Source: Burkholderia sp. Bp8992 (GTDB taxonomy: Bacteria; Pseudomonadota; Gammaproteobacteria; Burkholderiales; Burkholderiaceae). From it: a DNA stretch of 64,000 nt. The position numbers were made by a program, and so were the translations under genes. Of this stretch, positions 26,752 to 35,684 are shown in pieces (within the stretch, counting starts at the first letter, position 1; each line of letters starts with the position of its first letter). The stretch lies in NCBI RefSeq assembly GCF_003853705.1, contig NZ_QTQI01000007.1, positions 186,001 through 250,000 on the forward strand, read 5' to 3'. Under the pieces are notes generated by a model. It did no database searches, was not told where the DNA came from, and worked only from the letters and a program-made list of their open reading frames with translations.

Positions 26752-27984
26752 TCAGTTGCGCCAGACCCGCACGGCGAGCGCGGCCAGCGATGTCGAGACG
26801 GCCAGCGCGGTCACCGCATTCCAGCCCAGTTGCGCGAGCAACAAACTGCCGATCGCGGCGCCGGCCGCCATCCCGATGAACATGCCGACGAACAGCACCG
26901 CGTTGAGGCGGCTGCGCGACGCAGGATCGATCCGGTACACGATTGCCTGGTGCGCGATCAGCGTCGCCTGCACGCCGAGATCGAAGCCGATCGTCGCGGC
27001 TGCGAGCAGCACGAGTTGCGCATGCGGCGACATCAGCGGCGCGGCGGCCATCGATGCGAACGACAGCGCCGCGATGCCGATGCCGATGCGCGTGACGCGC
27101 TCGGGGCCGTGATGGTCGGCCAGGCGTCCGGCGATCGGCGCTCCCAGCGCGCCGGCGGCACCCGCGAGGCCGAATGCGCCGGCCGCCGCGCTGCCCAGAT
27201 GGAACGGCGCGCCGTGCAGCATCACCGCGAGCGTCGACCAGAACGCGCTGAAGCCGATGGCGAGCAGCCCCTGCGCGAGTGCGGCGCGGCGCAGTGCCGG
27301 ATGATCGCGCCACAACGCGCCGAGCGAGGCGATCAGTGCGCGATACGGCAGGCGCGTGGTCGGCTCGAAGCGCGGCAGCCCGCGCGCGGCCACCGCGCCG
27401 ATCGCGGCGACGCTGACGGCCGCGAGCGCGAACATCGCGCGCCAGCCGGCCGTTTCCGCGATGAAGCCGGCCACGACGCGCGACAGCAGGATGCCGAGCA
27501 GCAGCCCCGTCATCACCGTGCCGACGATGCGGCCGCGATGCATGTCGTGCGCGAGCGTCGCGGCGGCGGGCACGACGTCCTGCGCCATCGTCGCGGCGAG
27601 GCCGATCGCGAAGCTGGCCGCGAGCAGCAGCCCGAGCGACGGCGCGATCGACGCGAGCAGCAGCGCGACGACCAGCGCGGCAGCCTTGGTCACGATCACG
27701 CGGCGCCGGTCGAAGCGGTCGCCCAGCGGCGCGAGCAGCAGGATGCCGAGCGCATAGCCGAGCTGCGTGAGCGTCGGCACGAAGCCGATCGCGCGCGCCG
27801 ACGCGCCGAGATCGGGCCCGAGCGCGCCGAGCATCGGCTGCGCGTAGTAGAGCGGGGCGACGCCGAGGCCGGCGGCGGCCGCGAGCAGCAGCACGAGCCG
27901 GCGATCGGGCATCGAATGGGCGGCCGGATGGGCCGGGGCGTGCGCCACACGGGGCGCGGCGTCGAGACGGGTCGGGGTGGACAT
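26752..27984 (-). CDS. MFS transporter (drug/metabolite efflux type)
   Basis: A 410-residue major facilitator with about twelve helices. Loop 2-3 has the MFS signature LLAPLGDRFDRRRVI. The composition and length resemble Burkholderia efflux carriers of the arabinose/chloramphenicol exporter type. MSTPTRLD at 27984 is chosen because AAGG lies nine bases upstream; a second ATG at 27993 would be too close. It is divergent from a LysR gene 101 bases away, which probably regulates it. The substrate is unknown. Confidence 0.82.
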   Translation of the reverse strand: MSTPTRLDAAPRVAHAPAHPAAHSMPDRRLVLLLAAAAGLGVAPLYYAQPMLGALGPDLGASARAIGFVPTLTQLGYALGILLLAPLGDRFDRRRVIVTKAAALVVALLLASIAPSLGLLLAASFAIGLAATMAQDVVPAAATLAHDMHRGRIVGTVMTGLLLGILLSRVVAGFIAETAGWRAMFALAAVSVAAIGAVAARGLPRFEPTTRLPYRALIASLGALWRDHPALRRAALAQGLLAIGFSAFWSTLAVMLHGAPFHLGSAAAGAFGLAGAAGALGAPIAGRLADHHGPERVTRIGIGIAALSFASMAAAPLMSPHAQLVLLAAATIGFDLGVQATLIAHQAIVYRIDPASRSRLNAVLFVGMFIGMAAGAAIGSLLLAQLGWNAVTALAVSTSLAALAVRVWRN

Positions 27985-28054
27985 GGTGTGCATCCTTGGC
28001 TGGATAACAGGATGGATGCGAGTGTGGCGGCACACGGTCGGGCACGGTAGTGCC

Positions 28055-28067
28055 ATCTGGCGCAGAT
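28055..28067. promoter_or_regulatory. Short palindrome in the MFS/LysR divergent region
   Basis: ATCTG-GCG-CAGAT is a 13-bp perfect palindrome 18 bases before the LysR start codon and 70 bases before the MFS start. The size and place fit a LysR-type binding site. This is inference from position only. Confidence 0.4.
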
Positions 28068-28085
28068 TTGTTATACGCTTCACGA

Positions 28086-29084
28086 ATGACCGATAAATCC
28101 TCTCCTTTTCCCGCCACTGGCGGGTCTCGGCGCATTCAGGCCGTGCCGGTGGACGGCGCCGGCTATCGTTTCGAGCTGATGGAAACGTTCGTACGCATAG
28201 TCGAGGCCGGCAGCCTGTCGGCCGCCGCTGCGCAACTGCATACGACGCAGCCGACGATCAGCCGGCGGCTGCAGGCGCTCGAACGTTCGCTCGGCATGCG
28301 GCTGCTGCAACGGACGACGCACACGATGCGGCTGACCGTCGACGGCGAACGCTGCTTCAAGCAGGCGAAGGAGTTGCTGGCGAACTGGGCGGCGTTCGAA
28401 GCGGACTTGCGCGGCGCGCAGGAGGAGCCCGACGGGCTGCTGCGCGTCGCGGTGCCGCACGCGTTCGGGCAGGAGCGTTTCGTCGCGCCGCTCGCGCGGT
28501 TCCTGCGCGACTATCCGCGCGTATCGGTCGAGTGGCTGCTGCAGGACGAGGTGCGCGATTTCGTCGGCAGCGGCATCGATTGCGCGATCCAGGTCGGCGA
28601 GCCGACCGATCCGGGCGTGGTCGCGATCCGGCTCACGAAGGTGCCGCGTTTCGTGGTCGCCGCGCCGTCGGTGCTGAACGGTGCCGACGTCCCGGCCGAC
28701 CCCGACGCGCTGGCCGCGCTGCCGTGGCTCGCGCTGCGCACCTACTACCGCAACGAGCTCGCGCTGACGCATGCAGTCACGGGCGATACGCGGCGCATCG
28801 CGATCCGGCCGCGCATCACGACCGCGAACCTGTATGCGCTGCGCAGCGCGGCGCTGCTGGGCGTCGGCGCGTGTGTCGGCTCGTCATGGATGCTCGCCGG
28901 CCATCTCGCGCGCGGCGAGCTCGTCCATCTCGCGCCCGAGTGGCAGGCCGCGCCGCTGCCCGTCTACCTGACCTATCCGCATGCGCAGTTCTATCCGTCG
29001 CGGCTCGTGCGGTTCGTCGCGATGATGCGCGAGGCCGTGCCGACGCTCGTCGAAGGGCGCGAGGGCGATCCGGCCGGCGCGTGA
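28086..29084 (+). CDS. LysR-family transcriptional regulator
   Basis: A 332-residue LysR regulator with an unusually long N-terminal extension (about 30 residues) before the domain starting FELMETFVRIVEAGSLSAAAAQLHTTQPTISRRLQALE. The effector domain follows (LLRVAVPHAFGQERF, FVGSGIDCAIQVGEP), of the CrgA-like group common in Burkholderia. It is divergent from the MFS gene. ATG 28086 is the first in-frame codon with little upstream overlap; internal starts near residue 30 are possible. Confidence 0.85.
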   Translation: MTDKSSPFPATGGSRRIQAVPVDGAGYRFELMETFVRIVEAGSLSAAAAQLHTTQPTISRRLQALERSLGMRLLQRTTHTMRLTVDGERCFKQAKELLANWAAFEADLRGAQEEPDGLLRVAVPHAFGQERFVAPLARFLRDYPRVSVEWLLQDEVRDFVGSGIDCAIQVGEPTDPGVVAIRLTKVPRFVVAAPSVLNGADVPADPDALAALPWLALRTYYRNELALTHAVTGDTRRIAIRPRITTANLYALRSAALLGVGACVGSSWMLAGHLARGELVHLAPEWQAAPLPVYLTYPHAQFYPSRLVRFVAMMREAVPTLVEGREGDPAGA

Positions 29085-29098
29085 CGGCCGCCGTGCCG

Positions 29099-29737
29099 TC
29101 AGTCGCGCCGGATGCCTTCCGGCAGCGCGCTGATGCGGCGTACCTCGGGCGAGTCGAGCCACGCGCGTGACGTCGCGCAGTCGACGAACATGTCGGTCGC
29201 GTCCTCGCCCCAGAACAGGTCGCCGTCGAGTGCGAAGGTCGGCACGCCGAATACGCCGTCGGTGATCGCCTGATCGGTGTTCGCGCGCAGCGCGTCCTTC
29301 ACCGGCTGGGCTTCGACGGCCGTCACGCCCTCCGGAAAACCGACGGCTTCGCACAGCGCGGCGAAGCCTTCCGGCGTCGACACGTCGCGACCGTCGCGCC
29401 AGATATGCCGGAAGATCCGCTGGATCGCGTCGCGCGAGCTGCCCATCGCGATCGCGAGGCGCAGCGGCCTGATCGGATTGAACGGATGCGCGGGCGGCAT
29501 CCGGAATGCGATGCCGAGCTTGTCCGCGCGGTATTGCGCGTGGCGATAGGTGAAGACGCGCTTGGCCGCGATCTCGGCCGGCGCCTTCTGCCCCCAGTGC
29601 GCGAGCAGCGCGCCGAGCACGATCGGCCGCGGCTCGAACGCGGCGGCCGGCGGCAACCGGTCGAACTGTTCCTGCTGCAGATAGGCGAACGGCGAAACGA
29701 AATCGAAATACCAGGCGGCGGGGCGTGCGGCGTTCAT
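29099..29737 (-). CDS. 2-hydroxychromene-2-carboxylate isomerase/DsbA family protein
   Basis: A 212-residue thioredoxin-fold protein of the HCCA isomerase (kappa GST-like) group. It begins AAWYFDFVSPFAYLQ, where Ser is the glutathione-contact residue, and has GVFGVPTFALDGDLFWGEDATDM near the C-terminus, which carries the cis-Pro and the family's WG(E/Q)D pattern. It catalyses glutathione-dependent isomerisation in naphthalene-type catabolism in known members. The start at 29737 has GGAG upstream. It converges on the LysR gene by only 14 bases. The actual substrate is unknown. Confidence 0.83.
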   Translation of the reverse strand: MNAARPAAWYFDFVSPFAYLQQEQFDRLPPAAAFEPRPIVLGALLAHWGQKAPAEIAAKRVFTYRHAQYRADKLGIAFRMPPAHPFNPIRPLRLAIAMGSSRDAIQRIFRHIWRDGRDVSTPEGFAALCEAVGFPEGVTAVEAQPVKDALRANTDQAITDGVFGVPTFALDGDLFWGEDATDMFVDCATSRAWLDSPEVRRISALPEGIRRD

Positions 29738-29885
29738 CGCGGGTGTCTCCTCGTGCATGTCCGGTTGGCGGCGGCACGCACCGCGCGCCCGCGGGCGTCG
29801 CGCGATGCGTGCATCGGCGGCCAGTGTCGCATGCGGCCGCTTTTCGCGCTCCCTCATGCGTCGCCGGCCCGGCGTAACCGGTGCG

Positions 29886-30704
29886 CTACGACGAGGCGGC
29901 GTCGTCCGCCGATGACGCGAGCCGCGCGAGACTGTCGCGCACGGCGGCTGCATCGTAGCGCGTGCCGGCGCCGCCGAGCGCGACGGTCGCCTTCTGCGCG
30001 AGCGACAGCAGCATCGCGAGCGCCGCCGCCATGGCCGGCGCGGCGGCGAGCCGAGATTTCGGGCCCGACACCGTCAGCGCGCCGACGCATTCGCCGGCCG
30101 CGTCGAACACCGGCACGGATGCCGATGCCGTCTCGGGGTCGCGCTCGCCGTAGGACGCGGCCCACAGCTGTTCGCGCACGTCGTTCCAGCGGGCGTCGTG
30201 CGTGTCGGTGAAGGCCAGCAGCACCTTCCCGGATGCGCCCTGGCGAACCGGAAATTCCTCGCCGACGCGAATCGACACGCGCACCGCGCGTGCGGGCTCG
30301 ACGCGATAGAGCACCGAGCGCATGTCGCCCTGGCGCACGTAGAACGACGCCGTTTCGCCGAGTTCGCGGCTCAGCGCCTCGAGCAGCGGCTCGACCACCG
30401 GGCCGACGCGGAACGAACGCTGGTACAGCGCGGCGAGCCGCAGCGGCTCGTGCCCGATCGCGTACTGGCCGTCGTCGAGCTTGCGCATGAAGCCGCCATG
30501 CTCGAGCGCCGCGAGCAGGCGCAGGAGCGTGCTCTTGTACAGGCCGGTGCGGCGCGACAGCTCGGCGAGCGACAGCCGGTCGTCGGTCTGCCCGAACGCA
30601 CGGAGGATCGCGAACGCACGGTCGAGCACGGCGACGCCGCTGGACGCTTCTTCGGCCGCCGGATCGCGAGCGTCGCCGGCAAGATCTGCTTGGTTCGTGG
30701 GCAC
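29886..30704 (-). CDS. IclR-family transcriptional regulator
   Basis: A 272-residue IclR protein: an N-terminal winged helix (LSLAELSRRTGLYKSTLLRLLAALEHGGFM, residues about 45-74) and a C-terminal effector domain (FPVRQGASGKVLLAF, ASASVPVFDAAGECVGALTVSGP). The start is GTG 30704 with AAGGAAG upstream. It is divergent from the HMG-CoA-lyase-like operon; one palindrome lies before its own start and two before the operon. That arrangement suggests control of both itself and the operon by a catabolic intermediate. Confidence 0.88.
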   Translation of the reverse strand: MPTNQADLAGDARDPAAEEASSGVAVLDRAFAILRAFGQTDDRLSLAELSRRTGLYKSTLLRLLAALEHGGFMRKLDDGQYAIGHEPLRLAALYQRSFRVGPVVEPLLEALSRELGETASFYVRQGDMRSVLYRVEPARAVRVSIRVGEEFPVRQGASGKVLLAFTDTHDARWNDVREQLWAASYGERDPETASASVPVFDAAGECVGALTVSGPKSRLAAAPAMAAALAMLLSLAQKATVALGGAGTRYDAAAVRDSLARLASSADDAASS

Positions 30705-30742
30705 TGCGGACTTCCTTCGAATGATGGTCGGTCGACTATATC

Positions 30743-30759
30743 GTTCTGTCTGACAGAAC
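30743..30759. promoter_or_regulatory. IclR operator candidate 1
   Basis: GTTCTGTC-T-GACAGAAC is a perfect 8-1-8 palindrome, 39 bases upstream of the IclR start codon. It shares its outer halves with the two sites nearer the operon. Confidence 0.72.
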
Positions 30760-30826
30760 GCAAGTTCCGTAAAATCGCAATTTCACGGGTATACCCCGCT
30801 TATCGCCCATTCAATGTGCGCCTAAA

Positions 30827-30843
30827 GTTCTGTCAAACAGAAC
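30827..30843. promoter_or_regulatory. IclR operator candidate 2
   Basis: GTTCTGTCAAACAGAAC repeats the first site with one side changed near the centre. Its centre is 20 bases from that of site 3, about two helical turns, so both could be bound on the same face of the DNA. Confidence 0.68.
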
Positions 30844-30846
30844 GGT

Positions 30847-30863
30847 GTTCTTTTAGATAGAAC
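30847..30863. promoter_or_regulatory. IclR operator candidate 3
   Basis: GTTCTTTTAGATAGAAC keeps the outer GTTCT and AGAAC halves. It ends 13 bases before the start codon of the lyase gene, so a protein bound here would sit over the promoter or early transcript. Confidence 0.62.
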
Positions 30864-30876
30864 GGTGAGGTGTCGA

Positions 30877-31863
30877 ATGAGCGTTTCCGAAATACCGAAG
30901 GTGCTGGTCAGCGAGGTCGGTCCGCGCGACGGGCTGCAGAGCATCAAGGCCGTGATGCCGACGGCCGGCAAGCTGCGCTGGATCACCGCGCTGGCCGCGG
31001 CCGGGCTGCGCGAGATCGAGGTGGGGTCGTTCGTGCCGGTCAGGCTGTTGCCGCAGATGGCCGACGTACGCGAAGTCGTCTCGCATGCGCTGGCGATTCC
31101 CGGGCTGCACGTCGCTGCGCTCGCGCCGAACCTGCGCGGTGCCGAAGGCGCATTCGACGCTGGTGTGCACAAGCTGACGCTGCCGGTCTCGGTCACGGAA
31201 GCCCATTCGCTGGCGAACATCCGCAAGACGCCCGCGCAGATGATCGACGAAGTGCGCGCGGTCGTCGCGCTGCGCGATGCGCGGTATCCGTCGGTACAGA
31301 TCGAGGCCGGCGTGTCGGTCGCGTTCGGCTGCACGATCGCGGGCGCCGTCAGCGACGACGAGACGATCGCGATGGCCGTCGCGATGGCCGAATGCGGCGT
31401 CGACGAAATCGGCCTGTCCGACACGAGCGGCTATGCGAACCCCGCCCAGGTGCGCCGGCTGTTCGCGCGCCTGCAGCGCGAAGTCGGCGACAAGGCCGGT
31501 GGCGCACATTTCCACAACACGCGCGGGCAGGGGCTCGCGAACGTCGTCGCGGCGCTCGACGCGGGCGTGACGACGATCGACGCGAGCCAGGGCGGCCTCG
31601 GCGGGTGTCCGTATGCGCCCGGCGCGACCGGCAACATCGTCACCGAGGATCTCGTGTTCCTGCTCGAAGCGATGGGGTACGACACGGGCATCGACGTCGA
31701 CGCGCTGCTCGCCGCGCGCGCGATCCTGCACGCGGCGCTGCCGTCCGAGGCGCTGTACGGCCACGTGCCCGACGCCGGGTTGCCGAAGGGGTTCCGCTAT
31801 GCGGACGGCCGCGTGCCGACGGCGGCGCAACCGGAAGGATGCATGGCGGGAGTCGCGCAATGA
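30877..31863 (+). CDS. Hydroxymethylglutaryl-CoA lyase-type enzyme
   Basis: A 328-residue DRE-TIM lyase. EVGPRDGLQ gives the catalytic Arg17/Asp18. The metal pair H211/H213 is in HFHNTRG. Cys244 sits in GGLGGCPYAPGATGN, the signature of HMG-CoA lyases. The reaction would be cleavage of 3-hydroxy-3-methylglutaryl-CoA, or a related 3-hydroxy acyl-CoA, to acetyl-CoA and a keto acid. The start 30877 follows GTGAGG. Its stop codon overlaps the start of a CoA-transferase gene (ATGA), so activation and cleavage are probably consecutive steps of one pathway. Confidence 0.87.
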   Translation: MSVSEIPKVLVSEVGPRDGLQSIKAVMPTAGKLRWITALAAAGLREIEVGSFVPVRLLPQMADVREVVSHALAIPGLHVAALAPNLRGAEGAFDAGVHKLTLPVSVTEAHSLANIRKTPAQMIDEVRAVVALRDARYPSVQIEAGVSVAFGCTIAGAVSDDETIAMAVAMAECGVDEIGLSDTSGYANPAQVRRLFARLQREVGDKAGGAHFHNTRGQGLANVVAALDAGVTTIDASQGGLGGCPYAPGATGNIVTEDLVFLLEAMGYDTGIDVDALLAARAILHAALPSEALYGHVPDAGLPKGFRYADGRVPTAAQPEGCMAGVAQ

Positions 31864-33152
31864 ACGATCGCCAACCAAATTCCGCGCTGCCATACGCAGG
31901 CGTGCGCGTGATCGAGATGACGCACATGGTGATGGGGCCGACCTGCGGGATGCTGCTCGCGGATCTCGGCGCGGAAGTGATCAAGATCGAACCGATCGCG
32001 GGCGACAGCACCCGGGCGCTGCGTGGTTCCGGCGCGGGCTTCTTCGGGATGTTCAACCGCAACAAGAAGAGCCTCGCGGTCGACGTGAAGGATCCGCGCG
32101 GGCTCGAGATCGTGCTGCGGCTCGTCGCGACGGCGGACGTGTTCAGCGAGAACTTCAAGAGCGGCACGATGGACCGCATCGGCCTCGGTTATCCGGCGCT
32201 GGACTCGCTGAATCCGCGCCTCGTGTACGTGTCGCACAAGGGCTTCCTGCCGGGGCCGTACGAGCATCGCACCGCGCTCGACGAGGTCGTGCAGATGATG
32301 GGCGGCCTCGCGTACATGACGGGCCCGGAGGGGCGGCCGCTGCGCGCGGGCACGAGCGTGAACGACATCATGGGCGGCATGTTTGGCGCGATCGGCGCGA
32401 TGGCCGCACTCGCCCAGCGTGAACGCACCGGCCGCGGCCAGCAGGTGCAGAGCTCGCTGTTCGAGAACAACGTGTTCCTCGTCGCGCAGCACATGATGCA
32501 GTTCGCGGTGACGGGGCAGGCCGCGTCGCCGATGCCGAGCCGGATTTCCGCGTGGGCCGTCTACGACGTGTTCTCCGTCAAGGACAACGAACAGATTTTT
32601 CTCGCGGTCGTGTCGGACACGCAATGGGCGCTGTTCTGCGATGCGTTCGGCCTGACCGCGCTGAAGGACGACCCGCGCCTGGCGACCAACAACCTGCGCG
32701 TGCAGGCGCGCGAATGGCTGCTGCCCGAGCTGCGTTCGCGGCTGGCGTCGTACTCGGCCGCGGAGATCGGCGCGACCTTCGAATCGACCGGCCTGCCGTA
32801 TGCACCGATCACGAAGCCGCAGGACCTGTTCGACGATCCGCATCTGCTCGCCACGGGCGGCCTCGAAGCCGTGACGCTGCCGGCCGATGCGAGTAGCGCC
32901 GGGCGGCCGGTCGAGACGCGCACCGCGCTGCTGCCGCTGACGCTCGCGGGCGAGCGCCTGCGGCTGCGCTCGGCGCCGCCCGCCCTCGGCCAGGACACGT
33001 GCGCGCTGCTCGGCGAACTCGGCTACACGCCGGACGATGCGCGTGCGCTGATCGATGCCGGCGTCGTTGCGGGGCGGTACGGTGCCGACGATGCAGCGAA
33101 CGGCGACGGGCCTGGCGGCGCGCCGTCGGCGAACGAAGTGGCGAGCGCGTAG
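31860..33152 (+). CDS. Class III (CaiB/BaiF) CoA-transferase
   Basis: A 430-residue family III CoA-transferase. The N-terminal half has AGVRVIEMTHMVMGPTCGMLLADLGAEVIKIE, and Asp169 in NDIMGG is in the position of the catalytic Asp of formyl-CoA transferase. It moves CoA from a donor such as succinyl-CoA onto a carboxylic acid. Start overlap (ATGA) with the lyase gene suggests that it supplies the lyase substrate, for example 3-hydroxy-3-methylglutarate. The C-terminal 25 residues are Ala/Gly-rich. The acid is inferred from neighbours, not shown. Confidence 0.88.
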   Translation: MNDRQPNSALPYAGVRVIEMTHMVMGPTCGMLLADLGAEVIKIEPIAGDSTRALRGSGAGFFGMFNRNKKSLAVDVKDPRGLEIVLRLVATADVFSENFKSGTMDRIGLGYPALDSLNPRLVYVSHKGFLPGPYEHRTALDEVVQMMGGLAYMTGPEGRPLRAGTSVNDIMGGMFGAIGAMAALAQRERTGRGQQVQSSLFENNVFLVAQHMMQFAVTGQAASPMPSRISAWAVYDVFSVKDNEQIFLAVVSDTQWALFCDAFGLTALKDDPRLATNNLRVQAREWLLPELRSRLASYSAAEIGATFESTGLPYAPITKPQDLFDDPHLLATGGLEAVTLPADASSAGRPVETRTALLPLTLAGERLRLRSAPPALGQDTCALLGELGYTPDDARALIDAGVVAGRYGADDAANGDGPGGAPSANEVASA

Positions 33153-33235
33153 CGCAGCCGCGATTCATCGAACGAACAAAGGCGTCCCGGCCGCGCACCG
33201 TGCGGCAGAGGATCGCCGCCTCCACGGAGACAATC

Positions 33236-34543
33236 ATGACATCCGCTTCCCCGGCAATGCCCGCCGATCGCGAGACCGACGCATCGGTCGAGCAACGCGC
33301 CGTGCGCAAAGCCGCGTGGCGCTTCATCCCGCTGCTCGCGCTCGCGTATTTCTTCAACTACCTGGATCGCACGAGCGTCGGGTTCGCGGCGCTCACAATG
33401 AACCGCGATCTCGGGCTGACCGCGACGCAGTTCGGCTGGGGCGCGGGGATCATGTTCGCGGGCTACTGCCTGTTCGAGGTGCCGAGCAATCTCGCGCTGT
33501 ACCGCTTCGGCGCGCGCCGCTGGCTCGCCCGCATCATGATCACGTGGGGGCTGATGGCGGCCGCGACCGCGCTCGCGACCGGGCCGACCAGTTTCTACGC
33601 GATCCGGTTGCTGCTCGGCATCGGCGAGGCCGGGTTCTTTCCGGGCGTGATCTTCTTCCTCGCGGTGTGGTTTCCGCCGAGCTACCGCACGCGCGTGCTG
33701 GCGTGGTTCACCGTGTCGACGCCGCTGTCGTCGCTGATCGGCGGCCCGCTGTCGACGTGGCTGCTGCAGCTCGACGGCGCGCTCGGGCTCGCCGGCTGGA
33801 AGTGGATGTTCATCGTCGAAGGGCTGCCCGCGTGCGCGCTCGGTTTTCTCGTGCTGAAGCTGCTGTCCGATTCGCCGGCGAACGCCGCGTGGCTGTCGGA
33901 CGACGAGCGTGCCGCGCTGCAGCGTGCATTCGAGCGCGACGGCGCGGCGGCCGGCCGCAAGAAGCAATTCGGCGTCGCGTTGCGCGACGTGCGTGTGTAC
34001 GTGCTTGCGTTGATCTCGTTCGGTTTCACGATGGGCTCGTACGGGATCGGCATCTGGCTGCCGCAGATGCTGAAAGCGCACGGCATGTCGACGATGCAGA
34101 CGGGCTGGCTGTCCGCGGTGCCGTACTTCTTCGCGACGGTCGCGCTGCTGTGGTGGGCGAAGCGCGTCGATCGTCGCGGCGGCCCCGTCGTGAACCTGGC
34201 GATCGGGCTGTTCATCGGCGCGGTGGCGCTCGGCGTGTCGACGCATTTCCTGACGCTCGGGCCGGCACTCGTCGGCATCACGCTCGCGCTGATCGGCACG
34301 ATTGCCGGCCGCACGATCTTCTACACGCTGCCGTCGCGGTTCCTGTCCGGTCAGGCGGCGGCCGGCGGCCTCGCGCTGATCAACTCGATCGGTGCACTCG
34401 GCGGCTTCGCGGGCCCCTATCTCGTCGGCTACCTGAAGGACAGCTTCGGCACCTTCACGGCAGGCATGCTCGGCCTCGCGATCGTGCTGGCGATCACGAC
34501 GCTGCTCACGCTGTCGCTGGTTGCGTTCGACCGGAGCGAATGA
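33236..34543 (+). CDS. MFS transporter, anion:cation symporter type
   Basis: A 435-residue major facilitator of the ACS (phthalate/glucarate-like) type: FNYLDRTSVGFAALTMNRDLGLT, then FGARRWLARIMITWG, and GEAGFFPGVIFFLAVWFP are typical of organic anion importers. The start 33236 has GGAG seven bases upstream. It lies between the CoA-transferase and the amidohydrolase, one base before the latter, so it likely brings in the acid degraded by the operon. Confidence 0.87.
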   Translation: MTSASPAMPADRETDASVEQRAVRKAAWRFIPLLALAYFFNYLDRTSVGFAALTMNRDLGLTATQFGWGAGIMFAGYCLFEVPSNLALYRFGARRWLARIMITWGLMAAATALATGPTSFYAIRLLLGIGEAGFFPGVIFFLAVWFPPSYRTRVLAWFTVSTPLSSLIGGPLSTWLLQLDGALGLAGWKWMFIVEGLPACALGFLVLKLLSDSPANAAWLSDDERAALQRAFERDGAAAGRKKQFGVALRDVRVYVLALISFGFTMGSYGIGIWLPQMLKAHGMSTMQTGWLSAVPYFFATVALLWWAKRVDRRGGPVVNLAIGLFIGAVALGVSTHFLTLGPALVGITLALIGTIAGRTIFYTLPSRFLSGQAAAGGLALINSIGALGGFAGPYLVGYLKDSFGTFTAGMLGLAIVLAITTLLTLSLVAFDRSE

Positions 34544-34544
34544 C

Positions 34545-35669
34545 ATGGACACGACGATTTCGATCAAGCGACGCCGGCTGCTCGGCGCGGCCGCCGCCTC
34601 GCTCGCGCTGCCCGCGTTCGCCGAGACGCCGGCCCACGATGGAGTTTCCCGCATGACGACGCAAGGCAACTATCTCGCGGTGCGCCCCGACTGGCTCGCG
34701 TCGGCGCTCGAACCTGCGCTCGAGCCCGACCTGCCGATCGTCGATGCGCATCATCACTTCTATGAACGGCCGGGCTGGATCTACATGCTCGACGACTACC
34801 TGCAGGACGCACGCTCGGGGCACAACATCCAGGCGTCCGTCTACATGCAGGCGCAGACGCGCTATCGCGATTCGGGCCCGGCCGAACTGAAGCCGGTCGG
34901 TGAAACGGCCTATGTCGCCGGTGTGACCGAGCCGCTGCAGCACGGCCCCATAGCCGTCGCGAAAGGCATCGTCGGCCATGCGGACCTGCGGCTCGGCGCA
35001 CGCGTGCGCGACGTGCTGGAAGCGCATCTCGAAGCGGGGCGCGGGCGGTTTCGCGGCGTCCGGCACCTGACGACGTGGGATGCCGATCCGACGCTCGCCA
35101 ATCCGCTGTCGGCGGTGCCGCGCGGGCTGCTGCTCGATCCCGCCTACCGGGCCGGCGTCGCGCAGCTCGCGCCGCTCGGGCTGTCGTACGACGCGTGGCT
35201 GTTCTTTCCGCAATTGCCCGAGTTGTTCGAGCTCGCGAAGGCGAACCCCGACACGCGGATCATCGTCAATCACTGCGGCGGGGTCGTGCGGATCGGCAGC
35301 TATGCGGACAAGCGCCCGGAGGTGTTCGAGCGCTGGTCGGCGTCGATGCGCACGCTCGCGCAGTTGCCGAACGTGTACGTGAAGGTCGGCGGCCTCGGGA
35401 TGCGCATCAACGGCTTCGATTTCGAGAAGGGCGCGAAGCCGCCGTCTTCCGCGCAGCTTGCCGACACGTGGAAGCCGTGGATGATGACCTGCATCGACGC
35501 GTTCGGCCCCGGGCGCTGCATGTTCGAGGGCAATTTCCCGGTCGACAAGGGCTCGTATTCGTTCGTGAACGGCTGGAACGCGTTCAAGCGGCTGACCGCG
35601 CAGGCCAGCGCGGACGAGCGCGACGCGCTGTTCCGCGGCACGGTCACGCGCGCATACCGGCTCGGCTGA
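34545..35669 (+). CDS. Amidohydrolase-family (lactonase-like) protein with Tat-type signal
   Basis: A 374-residue TIM-barrel hydrolase of the amidohydrolase-2 family (relatives include 2-pyrone-4,6-dicarboxylate lactonase). DAHHHFY gives the first metal His pair, GHADLRLG and VNHCGG follow, and a late Asp/Asn region FEGNFPVDKG closes the site. The N-terminus KRRRLLGAAAASLALPAFA looks like a Tat signal, so the folded enzyme may act in the periplasm. It starts one base after the MFS stop codon. It may open a lactone precursor before uptake; this is inference from position and export. Confidence 0.8.
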   Translation: MDTTISIKRRRLLGAAAASLALPAFAETPAHDGVSRMTTQGNYLAVRPDWLASALEPALEPDLPIVDAHHHFYERPGWIYMLDDYLQDARSGHNIQASVYMQAQTRYRDSGPAELKPVGETAYVAGVTEPLQHGPIAVAKGIVGHADLRLGARVRDVLEAHLEAGRGRFRGVRHLTTWDADPTLANPLSAVPRGLLLDPAYRAGVAQLAPLGLSYDAWLFFPQLPELFELAKANPDTRIIVNHCGGVVRIGSYADKRPEVFERWSASMRTLAQLPNVYVKVGGLGMRINGFDFEKGAKPPSSAQLADTWKPWMMTCIDAFGPGRCMFEGNFPVDKGSYSFVNGWNAFKRLTAQASADERDALFRGTVTRAYRLG

Positions 35670-35684
35670 CGTGCCGGCGCAGGC

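Noticed and set aside
26552-28135. Long minus-strand open frame overlapping the MFS gene
   Set aside because: Overlaps the whole MFS gene in another frame and has no membrane segments or motifs.
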